From contig NW_025955124.1 in assembly GCF_022376445.1 (NCBI RefSeq), forward strand, positions 24,951 to 88,950: a stretch of 64,000 nucleotides of DNA, read 5' to 3'. Positions within the stretch are counted from its first letter, which is position 1, and every line of letters starts with the position of its first letter. The DNA is from Fomitopsis serialis (Eukaryota; Basidiomycota; Agaricomycetes; Polyporales; Fomitopsidaceae). Below the pieces are notes generated by a model, which searched no databases, had not been told where the DNA came from, and saw only the letters and a list, made by a program, of their open reading frames with translations. Both the position numbers and the translations under genes were made by a program. Positions 1 through 13,088 of this stretch are shown here, one piece after another.

Positions 1-62
1 GAAATACTGAATTAGTCCTTGTGTCAGTCCTCTTCGCCGCCACGAACGACGAGATGCACACC

Positions 63-3000
63 TGAATATATGGCTGTAATAGCGAGCTTATCCCGAGGTA
101 CCTCAATGGTCCAAGGTGAATCCCACACAGCGCCAGGAAGCCGATTCGCTGAGCTTGAGTCACTGGCTGAGCAGCACCGCCCGGAACCACTGCAGCGGCT
201 GTCTTCGTCAAAGTGTCCACGCTCCGCGACGTGAGAATGTGACCATCGCGGACCAAACGATCAAGCAGATGTGTGGCGACGATGCATCCTTGTGAGTGCG
301 CAGCCACAAAGATGACATCTGCCGCATGAAGATCTTCCATCCAGTCCTCATTTGACAGCAACTGGTCGTGCACCCTGAGACACGTGGAAGACGGCGCGAT
401 GAGACTAACACGCGGGATACCATCGATCTTCAGACTTACTTCGACACCTTGCGCTCGATGGTTCCGTCGCCTTCCAGTGGTACCCTAGTGATCTTCTTGA
501 ACTTGAAACCGTGTTCCTGCTCAAACTGATCCAGTGCTTGACAGGTCATGTCCACGAACTTGGTACTAGACGATGGTAGCTGTACGGATCTAGGTCAGAC
601 AGATTCTTACAGCACCATATGAGGTGGAGGCTCACTCCACCAGCCAGCGTCCTAGTCACCGCCCCTACAAACAGAGCATCAGCATCAGCAAATCATCAAG
701 AATTCGACAACGGACCAGGAGACCACCCAGCCACACCGATCACGACTACCCTACAGCCTCCGTTGAGCATGTATGGGTTGAGGGTCTCCCCAATTACGTC
801 CAGCGCCTTCGGGAGCTCCTTGCCCAGGTGAATGAACTTCGCCTCCCGCTCCCGTTCCCTGGCCTTCCCCTTGCCTTTGCCCTCGACCTCGTCGTCCCTA
901 CTGAAGAGCACATCGCTCACGAGTGAGAACGTCTTCGAAACCTTTGCGAGTTTCGACTTTCCCCGAGGCTTCGGCGGGACGAGCGAGCGCGGCGGCGATA
1001 GGAAGATCTGCTCCCAAGTCGGAAGCACTAAGTTCTTGAGAGACGGTGGCCGGGGCACTGTCGCATCCGCGACACTGGACGCTCTGGACGGCGCCGGAGA
1101 AGGCGACCGAGCAGTACCTTGTTTCAAGTCACTCCTCCGTCCTTCCACGGCGGAGACAGAGCCAATGGACTTCTTGTGGGCGTGCTCGCGCCTCGCGGAA
1201 GGCAGAGACGCCTTCGAAGAGGGAGACGCTGGCCGCGGCTGCAGATGGTCGTTGCCTGACGCGATAGCTACGGGAGCGGAAGGTCCCTCTTGTTTGTCTT
1301 CTTCCTCCTCGTCGACATTCATCACCTCCATGCCGTTCTCATCCTTCTCCTGTCCATCGTCCGATATGGTCTTCGTGAGCAAGGCTTTGGACATGAAGAA
1401 CGACACCCAGCTAGAGCGACTCGCGGTGATTGACGATTCGATAGGGTTCTGTGATTCCGTCGACGGAGACGTCGTGCTGTCGGCGGGCGGTGGCGGATCG
1501 GAGGCGACCGCTATGACAGGAGGCTCGGTTATGTCTGTCTTGTCGTCAGACGAATCTTCACGAGCGAGTGCCTCTTCTTTGACCATCTCGGACTCTGACT
1601 TGACGCGTCCGCTTGAGCCACGCTCGTCTTCCGTCGCTTCAGTGACCTGGACCGTAGATGGGCCCGCATCCGCGGGGTTGGGAGACATGTTGTACCAACC
1701 CCACGGTGAATACCAAACTGAGTTATGGCTCTTGGCAGTCTCAGCAGACAGTATCGATGCCGGTTTCCGGCTGGTAGGAGATGGACCCTCCCGGATACCA
1801 TCGGCACTCGTGCTCTTCTGCATGTCAGGTGGCGCCTCCTGGGCCGGAGACCTCGCTACAGCAGCAGGTGCAGAAGCCGTAGAAGCCGTTTGGGCCATTT
1901 CCGGGGCAGGGGATGTAGGAGATGTCAGCTCCGGTTCGGCATTTGCTTTCACCGTGTCAATCATGAGAGCCTCCGGCTTCGTAGGTCTGTCCGAAGTAGG
2001 CTGAGTGCCCGAACCCCAGGCTACATAATCCCACCAGGACGACGTATGTGCCTGCTGATCAGTAGCCTTCGGCGTCTCGTCATCAGAAGGTGGCCTCGGC
2101 GATGTCGATGGCCCATCCGCAGACAATTCCGGAGTGGGCGCCTCAGATACTGGTGACCGCGCGGGAGTGGATTCGGTAGCCGAAGCGCCAGACGAAGGTG
2201 GCTCAGGATCTGGTGCAGTGATTGAGCTCATCATTGCCCGCTCAATCTTTGTTGGAAGAGGTGTACCAGGTGGTGGCTGAGACTCTTCAGCTGGTGGTAC
2301 AGAGCCATTGTTATCTATACTAGCGCTAGGCACGGAGTGCCGTGAGGTAACTCACTTTGAACTGAGTCACCATTGCTCTCCCCAACTTTGTGCTCGCCGG
2401 CGCATGTCGAAGACTGTAATTGACCTGACGGACAGATGTCATCAGCTGTGCTTTCGGTGCGCATTGCACTACGTACCCGCAGCATCCTTCACTCCATCCT
2501 TCGCGACCTCAATTCTCCCAGACGTCGCTCCATCCAGCTGTGCACTCACTTCCGCACTCTTCACAGCCTGCTGCAACGGGACCTTCGGACGTCCAAGCAA
2601 AGGTATTCGCAGCGTGAAACGGCTCGTCGACGGGTTCAAGTCAGACATGGAAGGCTTGCGCCCCATCGATGGGTCATCCTGAGGCTGCACCTGTGCACGC
2701 AACATCTCCATGGGCGGGCTGTCTGTGGCAAGTCTCGCCCGAGGGACTTCCTCGTCGACTGACATGAGGGAAGGAGACGCGCCGATGCGGGAAGCGGCAA
2801 TCGTCGGCAGTCCCGGGGAGGATGGACTAGGCGTAGCCTGTGACGCCTGAACAGGCGGCCGGGGCATTGTAATGGATTGCGGTCGGGCTGTGTCGGATTC
2901 CGCACTCGGGTCCTTGTGTCCGCCTTGGCTCGAGACGGGCTCCGTTCTCGGTTGTTCACTGACCTTATCAAGGTCGAGTTTGAGAGCATCTTCCGCGGTC

Positions 3001-3673
3001 GGCCTGCTTTGCGTTTCCTCACTTCTCACTGTGTCTTTTCCTCTAGAGCGAGACAAGGATCCGAACCACGACGAACGAGTTGACAGTCGCTTCGGCTCGC
3101 GCTCGGAGCTTGGAAACGGCACCGCCTCTGTGGACACTGCAGCCGTTTCCGTTGATAGTCCGGTTGTCGGTGGTGGCGATGTCAACGCGTCAGAGGGTGC
3201 TGTAGCTATCCAATCATGCCGATCAGAACCGAGGACTTGTATAGCGAGCATGCACGTTGCCATTACTTACGACTGTCTGCGTCGTCTATGGGCAAACTTT
3301 GTACAGCCTCTTCCTCAGGTGGTGGGATCAACGCTGGACTAAGATGTTGCGCAGCCGCGGACTGAGTTCGGGTGCGTTTGCGGTCCACATCGCCCTCCCC
3401 GATATCCGTTTCTCTCCCAGCTGTAGAGGTCGATGACAAGCGCTCCCGCTTCTTCGACATGATACTCGACGAGCTCGAGTTGTCGTCCAGCGCATGGGCG
3501 GGTAGCTGGTCAATTGCGGAGCGCAGCTTCGAACCTTGCTCGGGCTGCGCGTAGACTAGCGAAATACTGGCTGGCTGCTGGCTCTTTGTCGCGGAGATGG
3601 TTCGTCGCCAGCGAGGAGGATGTGTTGAATGTGATGCACGACGACTAGAAGGACTGGATGGGCTCGCGGACAT
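63..3673 (-). CDS. YML020W-like alpha/beta-hydrolase domain protein (3' end off window)
   Basis: Multi-exon gene read right to left, starting at the ATG at 3671-3673. The N-terminal ~750 residues are Ser/Pro-rich, with islands SSWWDYVAWGS and WYSPWGWYN; such Trp-rich islands are typical of the fungal YML020W-like family. The conserved part starts near 780 with VVVIGVAGWSPG and continues after an intron with SSSTKFVDM and VPLEGDGTIE. The lipase-type nucleophile elbow AAHSQG is at about 255-290, then LCGIHLGPL and SSLLQPYIQ. The last visible donor is at 57-62, so the C-terminal exon(s) lie left of the window. Introns inferred: about 2340-2385, 2426-2478, 655-695, 555-610 and 400-455. Homologues are uncharacterised fungal proteins; hydrolase activity is inferred from the GxSxG-like elbow. 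Identification is firm, substrate unknown. Confidence 0.85.
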
Positions 3674-3820
3674 GGAGGTCTCGGATGAGCAGCGAGTCGC
3701 CGCGACCTGCGATGTTCAGAGACTGACGTATTCGGGATTATAACACGTTGGCAGATAAGATAAGATTGGCGCCATGTCCTAACCTCAGACAGAAAGCAAT
3801 GATCTCGACTCACGACGGGA

Positions 3821-3877
3821 AGGAGGAGGAGGAGGAGGAGGAGGAGGAGGAAGAGGGGGAGAAGAGGGGAAGCGGGA
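3821..3877. repeat. GGA/GGGGA purine tract upstream of the hydrolase gene
   Basis: A run of about ten GGA triplets followed by GGGGAGAAG-type sequence lies 150-200 bp upstream of the start at 3673. On the coding (-) strand it is a CT-rich pyrimidine tract, a common element in fungal core promoters and 5' leaders. It may serve there or be a plain microsatellite. The rest of 3674-4166 shows no gene. Confidence 0.6.
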
Positions 3878-4166
3878 GAAAAGTAGAGGGAGCGGGACGT
3901 AGATGAGTTCTAGCACAGTTGCCGAATTTCAAGGTCAGAAACACTGACATTAATCACCATCGTCCAAGTTGTCATGGCTCAGTTACCGAGTCCCGGTAAC
4001 GATGCACTGGCGATGTTTCGAGACTATGAGGCTAAGTCAGAAATACCTCCAACCAATAGTGTCGCAAGTAAAGCTCCCAGTCTCTGATTGATGCTCGCAG
4101 ACTCAACATTATAATACATAACAACCCGCAAGACTATCTACCCTTAGGCCGACATCGTCATAGAGG

Positions 4167-5483
4167 CTACACCGGAGATGGTTCACTCTCACCCGCAGAA
4201 GACGAGCTCTGTAACAGCGCAGGATGATTCGTCGCCAAGTGAGTACCAAAGTCCTTCTCGGTGCTGTGAAACGTCGCCGGCGCAAAGACGACCGATTCCA
4301 AAGGGGTGCTATCCGACCCGCCGCTCGTAGAATTTGATCGCCTGCTCAAGCCGATGCGGATGAAGATAGTGTTGAAAATGACAGATATGAGTGCCGGTAT
4401 CTGAGAGCAATGGAGTTACAATGCGGTAGGACACAGATTTGAACAGACGGGGATACACTTACGAAGCTGTTGATGACATATTCGACCTGGAGAGCGTGTA
4501 TGGCGGTCACCAGCGCAACGATGAGGATGGCCGTGTACAACGCTCCAGATTCGACGACCACTAGTATGACGGGCCAGAGACTGCCGTGACCCCGTTTGAC
4601 GCCGCTTTTCCTGGCGTGGCGCTCCACAGTCCAGATCTTGTATGCAAGGAGAGCTATAGATAGATCAATATCCGACGTGCGCTCTGAGAAGCAAGACATG
4701 TGTACCGGTTGCAGAACCGTTCGCGACGAAGGTGAAGATATAGATTAGGAGGCCACGCTCGCCGTTGATGACCCCGCTCGCGAACATATACAAGATGTAC
4801 ATCATACTCCCTACACGAACATAGGATTAGCTGAGCACAGCGCAAACACAGACGTGCACTGATGACATACCCAGACCACCTACCCATGCAATGCACGGTA
4901 GCACAATGACCCACCAGGTCTGCCAGACAACGTAACAGCGGTATATCTACACAAGTAAGGGTCATTCAGTGGTTGCGCTGGATCGACGCGCGAACACTTG
5001 TGACTCACCACAACAGCATCACCTATGAGTGTCTGTAGTCCGTAAATCGCGTTGTCTGTAAGAGACACCGGGGTAGAGAACGTAGAGAGGTATTTCTGCG
5101 GTCCGAGCTGCCCTTCATCGATGTGGTCGACGAATGCTGTGACCGTAAGGTTGATGTCGATGCATAGTCGCTATATTGCAATATCAGCACGAGCACGAAG
5201 AGTAGTATAGAACAGACTGACGACGGTTGGTAAGGCCCACAACAGGAACGCGGTCGCGAGCATGATATGACTTCCCCGCAGGCCGCGCTGTACCCCGAGT
5301 ATCCACACTGTCATGCCGAACATGCAGCACGAGAAGCCTACGAGGGGTCATCGATTTGTCGGCGTCGGCGTCCGAACCACACTTCAATGTGTTCGCGAAG
5401 GAGAACTCACCATAGATGAGCGACTGCAGAGCGATCGAAGTGATGGGCGTCCTCGCATTTGTGCCTGCGATGTAGACGGGCAT
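4167..5483 (-). CDS. Agaricomycete seven-span integral membrane protein
   Basis: About seven short exons, read right to left. It starts MPVYIAGTNARTP at 5483, followed by hydrophobic segments GFSCCMFGMTVWIL, HIMLATAFLLWALPTV, then the conserved exon with NAIYGLQTLIGDAVV. Next come VYRCYVVWQTWWVIVLP, a segment with MMYILYMFASGVI, LLAYKIWTVERHARKSG, and VILVVVESGALYTAIL. The tail is Ser-rich and ends at 4167. The order 'LIGDAVV / VYRCYVVW / VILPC / AYKIWxxER / VVESGALY' is the signature of a large, functionally uncharacterised Agaricomycete seven-helix family, thought to be receptor-like. Donor and acceptor sites (gtgagt at 5411, acceptors before GFSCC and VYRCY) fit. The family call is confident; function is unknown. 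Confidence 0.75.
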
Positions 5484-7318
5484 GTTCAGTATTGTGCCGC
5501 GCGCACAGGTGAAAAGGGAAACAGAGTTGGGAGGTGAAAGCCGCGCCGATGAGTTGTCAAGCGGTCACATATATGTCTGAGGAGCATTTGACAAGGTTCG
5601 AGAGACGCATTGTCGGACGCAGAGGACCCGGGGGACTTGCGAGATCGTCTCAGTGCCGAAGCTTCTGATCAACAGAGGAGGCATATGGAGGCATTGATTC
5701 TGTCAGAGAGATCGCGGCCTGACGACAACGGAGCCGAGCGTGCGATCGATCAGGAGTACATTAGTATGCGGTGGCGTCCCATGACGCATTCTTCGGGCCA
5801 GTTGCATCAGTACCTACTATTAATGCACTACTGGCAGCCCGTGAGACGTTGGGATTGCGTTGAGACGTCAAACGCTCTATTGCATGCTCCTATTGATGAC
5901 ATGCCAGTGTCAGAGATTATTCACAACAGTTAAGTGAAGTGCATACGGACCACGGTCACTGCGCAGCCGGAAGATTGAAGAAATCAGTCGAGGTTACTTA
6001 TCAGAGTGCCTTTCGGAGCATCAATGGAAGCCTGATGCCAGTCTCCTCTCCTTCCGCTTGACATTGTACAGTGAAGGGACACGGGGCCCCCTACCTCCCG
6101 AAGACGGCTGGAGAGGAGACTCCTTTGATGCATGAGCAGTTACTAGACGGAATGTCAGCATCGTATCACTCAGTCAGCGTCTCCAGCACAATCTATCTGT
6201 GGCCGAGAAGAGGCCCTGAGGGTACGTTGAGGTGGAAGTCGGGGCCACTGGATGTCGATGTCCAGACTCTTGACAGAAAGTTCTATCATGCCATGTTCAC
6301 CGCTATGATCGCCGGGGAACGCCGTCTAGGCACTGCATTGCTCTCTGCTCAAGCGTGGGGAACACCCTGTGATGGAGATTTGGGGCCCTTCTGCTCTGTG
6401 TCTGCGGAAAGTACTGGTTAGTGTTTCTTGTAACGCATGGGTGAAGAAGAGTGCCATATATACAGTACACGTCGCCTCACGTTCAACCTCCACACCGCTA
6501 GATGTGGCCGAGGCAGAGAAAAGCGCACCGAGTGGGAGAGGTGAATAGGCTCAACGGATCGGCCTCGATTGACTGTTCAACGAGTGTCTTGGGTGTGTCC
6601 AACACATCCCGTATCTTGGATGGAGAACGACCTAACACAAACCTAGCACAAGTCCTCATCAGCATCTGTCAGGAAGTAGTGTGTGCTCTCGCCCTCCGTT
6701 TATAAACAGCTTCTGGCTTCTATTAGTAGATGAGCTCACATGTTTCGCATGGCAGCAATCTCGATGACAGCCCTTGCACTCACATGCTCACATGGGACAT
6801 TTCATGCGGCAGAGTGACGACGTTCTGCTGAGGCTTGCAAACATAGCTTGCTGATATCTGAGCGCGTTCGGAACCGTATGTGACAAGAAAAGACAAGTAC
6901 CAGCGATGCGCCCGGTGCGCGGTGAGAGGACTCGGAGCGGGCGCCAAATATCACGAAGTTCATACTTATGTGCCAGCATCTTACGTAATACACGTACCGT
7001 TTCCACTGCTCGCTTCGGCCGCCTAAACGCTGCGAGTTCTCACTGGCAGATTGTTCTCAGGTGCTAAAGTTTAGACTCATCTACGCCTGGATCGCGCGTG
7101 GATGACCCTCATATCGTCCACGTTAGAGGCTGCTGATTCTGCTCGCGGCACTCATCCATAAGGCTATTTCTCACTCGGAAGTATTTGCTATTGTGCATGT
7201 CGAACGGCTGATAAGTACCACTGTACGCAGCCACTGCACTTGTAACGTTCACTACCAGTAGCTCTACCGTCTTGTCCTACCACTGCGGATTACAAGCTGC
7301 ATTGGAGGATCTCGAGAC
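5484..7318. other. Intergenic stretch with short unassigned ORFs
   Basis: Two plus-strand frames, 5610-5933 (107 codons) and 6071-6421 (116 codons), are open and could be exons of a small gene. Neither has a recognisable domain, signal peptide or repeat, and no splice pair joining them was convincing. Other frames here are shorter and look random. I see no RNA gene or repeat. Read it as intergenic, with a possible lineage-specific gene at 5610-6421. Confidence 0.4.
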
Positions 7319-9432
7319 ATGCCCTCCCTTGAAATTCTCGGAGGTGCCCTCACAGCTGCATTGCTCGGATACGTGAGCATCATCATCTCCTCTTCCTGAG
7401 CGGGTGAGCTGATTTGCAACAGGCTGTTCACCGGACGGTGCTCCAACCACACGAATCTCTGGCTAAAAATGCTGAGTGGTTGGCTGCGCTTTTGCTACTT
7501 GTCCCAGCACTCCCCGCGGCTGTCTTGCGGGCACAAATAGGCTCGACTCTGCTAGCTTCGCTGGTGGCGTATTCCGCATACTACTGCTCCATCCTACTAG
7601 CTACCATAGCATACCGCCTATCATCAACGCACCCTCTCACTATCTATCCGGGACCTCTGCTTTGCAAAGTGACGAAGCTATGGATGGTCTACACAGCAAA
7701 CACGGGGAAGTTGCACGAGTACACGCGGCAACTGCATGCTACATATGGACCCATCGTTCGCATCGGTTCGTTGCATGAGCGGATCTACTGTTGAAATGTC
7801 TCATCTGCCTGTAGGTCCCAACGAGCTGTCCGTGGTAGATGTAGACCTGCTGTCCCGTATCTTGGGTTCCGAAGGCATGCCCAAAGGACCTCGTATGTAC
7901 TCCTCAGGTAACCTGTCGCTGAGTTTCCGCTGATGAGCTTGAACAGTTTGGGAGGGCCGCCGGATCTCCGGAAAGAGGGGCGCAGGCGCGAAGAACAATC
8001 GCGGAAACCTCATCGGCAACCGGTACAAGGATCGCCACGCAGAAGCCCGAAAGACATGGAATCGCGCGTTCACGCCAGCTGCTATGAAGGACTACGAACC
8101 CATCCTGGCGCGCAGAGCGGCACAGCTAATCGACGAACTAAAGCAAAAAGGTGCAACCGGATCGGTGGATCTGTCGTTATGGTTGAGTTACTGCATGTGA
8201 GACTCCCCATCTTCGCTGCTTGTGTTCGATTCTCTTACCCACTGCCCGAAGCTTTGACTTCATGGGCGATATGGTGTACGTGGTTAATTGTATCATTCCA
8301 TGGCGAAGTGGCTAATTGACTAGCAGGTTCGGAGGTGGATTCGAGCTCATGCACGACGGCGACAGAGATGGCATCTACCGTACCATGGTTGCAGGTCTGC
8401 AGTAAGCCGTCCTATGCGCAGCTCCTCTGGCTCAAGATAACTGATTGGTAGATTGCGCGCATAACAGCCTACCTGCACTTACGCAGCAGATTCCTTGGGT
8501 GGCGCCTGTACTACCATACCTGCCTTGGGTCGGCAAGCACATGAAGGCTTTAGGCCAGTTCGCGTTCAAGTGTGTCACCAAGAGGCTACAGGAGGGCTCA
8601 GTAACGAATGATCTCTTCTACCACCTAGTCCGTCCCATTGTCACCTTACTAATGGCATCGTACTTACATGATGTCCAAGCTCGACGAAGTGCCCAACCCG
8701 GAAAAGCAGACACCATTCCCGGTAATCATGACAAACGCAGTCACAGCGATGCTCGCAGGCTCGGACACGACTGCGGTCGCACTGTGCAACACCTTCTATT
8801 GCGTCCTCGCCCATCCAGACGTCTATCAACACCTTCGTGAGGAGGTCGACGTGGCATTCCCGCCTGGCGCCGGTGATCCCGTCGACGCAGCCAAGCTTTC
8901 GAGCCTCGAATACCTCAATGCCGTGATGTAAGTCATCATCGATGTACCATGACCGTCTGCGTGCCCTTACTTGCGATGTAGTAATGAGAGCCTCCGCCTC
9001 TACCCCTCCATCCCTACATCCTTGCAGCGTGCACCCCAGCCGGGCACCGGGACACACCAGATCAGCCCCACCCTCGTCATCGACGAACGCACTTCTATCC
9101 TCGTCCCTCCATATGTCCTACACCGCGACTCGCGCTACTTCTCACCAGACCCCGACCGGTTCTGGCCCGAGCGTTGGCTGCGCAAGGATGATCCCGACGT
9201 CGTCACGAACACGAGCGCGTTCGTCCCGTTCTCGAGTGGCCCGCCTAATTGCGTAGGGCGCCCAGTTGCGTTGCTTTCGATGCGGATGATATTAGCGTGG
9301 ATGGTGCGGAGCTTTGAGATGCGGTTGGTGGAGGGCTATGATGTAAAACAGTGGGAGAGGGACCTGAGGGATTATTTTGCGTTGCAAAAGGGCCCGCTGC
9401 CTGTGGTTCTGAGATCGCGGGGTAATATGTAG
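7319..9432 (+). CDS. Cytochrome P450 monooxygenase
   Basis: Multi-exon gene starting MPSLEILGG at 7319; the first intron (about 7373-7423) follows GY and the reading resumes AVHRTVLQP. Two hydrophobic N-terminal segments (LAALLLLVPALPAAVL and LLASLVAYSAYYCSILL) suggest endoplasmic-reticulum anchoring. P450 hallmarks appear in order: YPGPLLCKVTKLW, YGPIVRIGPNEL, the I-helix AGSDTT (about 8757), the K-helix NESLR (about 8983), PERW (about 9168), and the haem-binding loop FSSGPPNCVGRP (about 9232-9264) with the axial Cys. The stop is at 9430-9432. At roughly 520 residues it is of ordinary length. Internal exons between 7940 and 8660 are less certain. Substrate cannot be deduced; the neighbours do not form a secondary-metabolite cluster. 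Confidence 0.9.
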
Positions 9433-9712
9433 TACCAGTTGTTGAGTTATGGGGTTTTCTTGCCAGCAGCGGGATGAAGTTGAGCCTCACAATGAGCGTG
9501 GTTTAGACGTTGAAGCTATATTGGACCCTTAGAGATGCGCGGCATATACCGCGGATACACGGATGATAAGTTACGACAGCGAAAGCAGCAGCAACAATTA
9601 CGAACGACAAGACAGTCCAGATCGCGGTCTATATACCCGGGCTAAGTGCAGAGATGTCGTATATATCATGTCATATATAGGTCCGATGTGTGACAGCATG
9701 ATCGTCAATAAC

Positions 9713-12283
9713 CTAAAGTCGGTCCTTACGATCCAACGCCTCGAGCGCGGCGTGTGTACGGACGTGAAGCGCATTCTGGTAGTAAGAGGATCAGTCAGAG
9801 CAGGTCGTTGTAGACAAAAGATAGGTACAAACCTCCATGCTGTACTTGCCCTTTCTGTGTACTCCAGGGCCCTCGAGAGATTTTCCTGACCGTTGTTCAG
9901 CATCGATTCTACAAGACACATGGGAGGCATACCAGACATGACGAGCTCCAGATGTTCCCTGGCGCTCGTTTTGTCGCCCTTGCACGCCATAAGGCGACCG
10001 TACTCGAAGTCTGATGTAGTGAGCGGTCGGAACACGACACGCATCATGCGAAGAGCGACACATACGAGCGTAATAGTTCAAATAATGGTCGAGCGTTATC
10101 TTGTCGCCGTCCTTGAAGATCTCCTCGAAAGCCAAGACAGAATCACGTTCCGCGTCAGCTTGTGACATGCCGAGCTTCTCCTCCGGGTCCACCACCGTAT
10201 CCGCATCCTGCGCGAGTTGCACAGATGAGCATGCAGTACAATGTGACTCAATGATAGAGGATGTACCGGATATGCAATATACCGCAGAGACACGCCTCTC
10301 AGGAACTGCGCGAGACACCAATCATCCCAGAAGCACCCGTCATACGCTGCGGGTTTGCCGCAGTAGCCCTGGAGCTCCGCGAGGAGCGCGTTAGTCTGGG
10401 GAGTATATGCGCGAGAATGACGCTTCGCGGTGCATGCTGGATGCAAAGGAAGAGGTAGCTGAATTCGAGCGCGGCAAGCGCGAGCCGGCCCTTCTGCTCG
10501 TGAAACTTGCGCGCTTTGCGGGCGACAAATTTCTAGAGGAAGCGCTTGATGAGTGCTATGAACAGGGATGAAGAGAAAGGAAAGCTGACCTCGATAGGGA
10601 TGGACTTGCCCGCGATGCGTTGGCGCAGGTTCGGGACTTGGTTCATTGCCTTGTCCGCCTCCTCTTTCTGCTTCTCGTCACCGAGCTCAAGCAAACAGAC
10701 AGCGACGCCATATGTATACGTAGCCTTGGACCACTAGTTGATATGTAGTCAGTACAATATCCACAGGAGACGCTCTGAATCGCCTACAGTCGCGTCCTTA
10801 GCAAGCGCGCGCCAGTTTGTGAGCGATGCAGCGACGTCCCAGAGCGAGAGATTCGCGACGGCGATCTCCCAGTGCGAGATGTGGTGCATGTTCTTGTACT
10901 GATCCTGCACAGCCACCGCACGCCGGTAGTACTCTATCGCCTGCGCGGGCTGACCCCGGCAGATACTCAGTCGGCCCTGGCCGAAGAGGAAGAAGACGCC
11001 TGAAATATGACAGCTTCAGTGTAAGGCAGAGAAGCGGGGGTAGAACGCACAAACCATTCGGATACTGCTTCTGATGGTAGTCGAGGAGCTTCTGCGCCAT
11101 GGAGATGTCGACACCGTCGTAAGTGAAGCTCGAGAAGACAAGGTGGAAGAGAAGCAGCGCCATGTCGCAGATAGGACGGCGAATTCCTTCCACCTCTGTC
11201 ACACAGCGTTAGATGTACTCCCAGCTAAAGCCAGGAGGAGCCCTCGCACCGATACCAACGGCCGGTTCCGGCGCGTCCTTCGACCACCCTCCAGGCCTCA
11301 TCAGGTACGCAAGGCCCGCATGGCGGTCGCCCTTGTACCCAAACAGCTCAATCACCGTGAGTACCTTCGATGGCATCAGCGACAGTATCACGTTTGACAT
11401 GCCCACGCCGAGGCAGACACCCGAGCGAAAGTGCGCATCAATGGACGCATCCTCTGGTCCGTCCCCGCGCGCCTGCGCCTCCGCGTCGGCCACCTCGACG
11501 AACTGTCCGAGTTGGCGGTAGATATTGATCGTCGTGCGGAGGTTCAGTCTGGCCGACGGGGATCAAGGCGGGTTATGTGCGCAGAGGTACAAGTACTCAC
11601 GCTTCTTTGATGAAGGCGAGCCAATCTCCGGAGTAGACAATGCCGAGTAACGCCTTACTCAAGCTAAGGGAGGTGTTCAAAGGATTATAAATGATGCTCA
11701 CCTTCTCAAATAGGCTTTCTGCGTAGACCAGTTCCGCGTGACGCTCGACGAGTGTCATGCTCTTAATCCATCCAACGCCAGACGTATTCAAGGAACCTAA
11801 AACGAGACCTGCTAGTCGCGTTGGCAAGGATGCAACTCGCTTCCGATGCTGACTCGCGACAGCATTGCCATTCTTGACGTGGTTCAAACCGGCAAGGAGA
11901 TCCTACAGAATAGGGGTAGATGATCAGCTCTCGGACCTCCTGCGCGCGCAAAGGCGTACTTCGTCCTCGAAGGACATCAGGCCCTTGAAGCACTGAATCA
12001 GGCCGTAGCCCGTTGCAAAGTAGAGGTGCTCGCTATTTGGCTGTGTGAAGCACAGTCAATATGTATACGATGAATCGCACCTCTTGGGATCGCACTCCTC
12101 ACAATACTGCTCGGATTCTACCATCTGTGACGACAGGAACAGGTGCAGCGCATAGTTCAGGCCAGGGATGTCCTCAAGCACTCTCTCCGGTGAGTACGGT
12201 TTCCTCGGCGGGGCTGGGGGAGCGACTCCCCATGGTAATGTTGGGAACCGCGAGGTCTTCGACCCTGAGTTCAGAGCTGTCAT
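9713..12283 (-). CDS. iml2: Iml2 / TTC39-type tetratricopeptide protein
   Basis: Multi-exon gene read right to left, ending QNALHVRTHAALEAL...RL with stop at 9713-9715. Conserved blocks in order: DIPGLNYALHLFLSSQMVESE, LYFATGYGLIQCFKGLMSFE, GLNHVKNGNAVASQHRKR, SLNTSGVGWIKSMT, RHAELVYAESLFEK, ALLGIVYSGDWLAFIKEAL, RSGVCLGVGMSNVILSLMPSK, ELFGYKGDRHAGL, ICDMALLLFHLVFSSFTYDGV, RLSICRGQPAQAIEYYRRA, and near the end YGRLMACKGDKTSAREHLELV. This is the Iml2/TTC39 outer-membrane TPR family (PF10300). Yeast Iml2 links to lipid droplets and clearance of protein inclusions. The ATG at 12283 (MTALNSG) is the first in the exon, but the frame stays open and looks coding upstream (PPPKRERRRASEAWTKSFF), so the true start may be further right. 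Confidence 0.85.
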
Positions 12284-12289
12284 TTCTCC

Positions 12290-12675
12290 TTGGTTGCTCC
12301 TTGGGCGAAGAAAGAAGGACTTGGTCCAAGCTTCAGATGCCCTTCTGCGTTCGCGCTTCGGAGGGGGAATGTAAGCAGAACCCGGAGTGACCAGCGCTGG
12401 ATCAATGAACTCTCCTGAGCAGGAAGTCGGTCTGCTGGTCAGTATAGCGCAGCGAGGACCTCTTCTAACAAGACCGGAGCTGCTATCGAGAAACAGGCAT
12501 AGAAAGCAAGAAAGCTCAGGAGGAAGAGGTAGTCAAGAGATAGATTTGCTGTTCCGTTCAGCTTGGCCGGCGGGTCCCACCCCGCCACCGCCGGCACGTC
12601 GATTACTCGATCCGGAGGCCGTGGCGTCGGTGCTGCTTGGGTGGTCTGAGAGTATGTTTGATCTGAGCGCGACAT
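12290..12675 (-). other. Probable 5' exon(s) of the Iml2-like gene
   Basis: Immediately upstream of 12283 the same frame is open to about 12413 and reads like coding sequence. Further up, an ATG-initiated frame (12675, MSRSDQTYSQ) is polar and Pro-rich, then becomes hydrophobic. An intron in about 12413-12570 would join them, with a ctatactgacc branch-like motif and a tgctcag acceptor at its 3' end; no donor was unambiguous. The alternative is a small independent membrane protein at 12439-12675. Confidence 0.35.
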
Positions 12676-13088
12676 TCAGCTTGAAGCTTGAGCTTGAAAT
12701 CGGAGGGCATTGACAAGTTGGTTACGGGAAGGTAATCGTTGCGAAATGAAGTCAACGTGGATCAGAGTCGGCCCGACGTCTGTGATGAGTCGATACCGCT
12801 TGAAAGCAGATCGGTGGCTGAGTGCCGTCACTGTCGCTACACTTGCTACTACACTTGCGCCACACTCGCGCGCGCGCGAAAGAATTGGATGGTCCGCTTC
12901 GAAGTACTGGTACTAAGAGATTCCGCAATTGAGACTGCAACAGGGCTTTTTACATGTAAATAGGTATCATGGAAGATGTGAATAGTCGTTTCAGTCGTAT
13001 TCTCCGGATTAATTCATGCGAGTCGTGGATCCAAACGTGGACTCGGCAGTACTACATAGTAGCGGCGCCCACAGTGTTATAGGGGGTG
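12676..13088. other. Intergenic, no feature seen
   Basis: Lies between the 5' side of the Iml2-like gene and the stop of the DUF3433 gene. It contains a short CGCGCGCG run near 12867 and no convincing ORF, RNA or repeat. Confidence 0.5.

Noticed and set aside
832..2004. 390-codon plus-strand frame
   Set aside because: Antisense shadow of the hydrolase N-terminal exon; that exon has family motifs on the minus strand.
7319..12283. Secondary-metabolite cluster around the P450
   Set aside because: Neighbours are a TPR protein and a membrane protein; no synthase, transporter or regulator is present.
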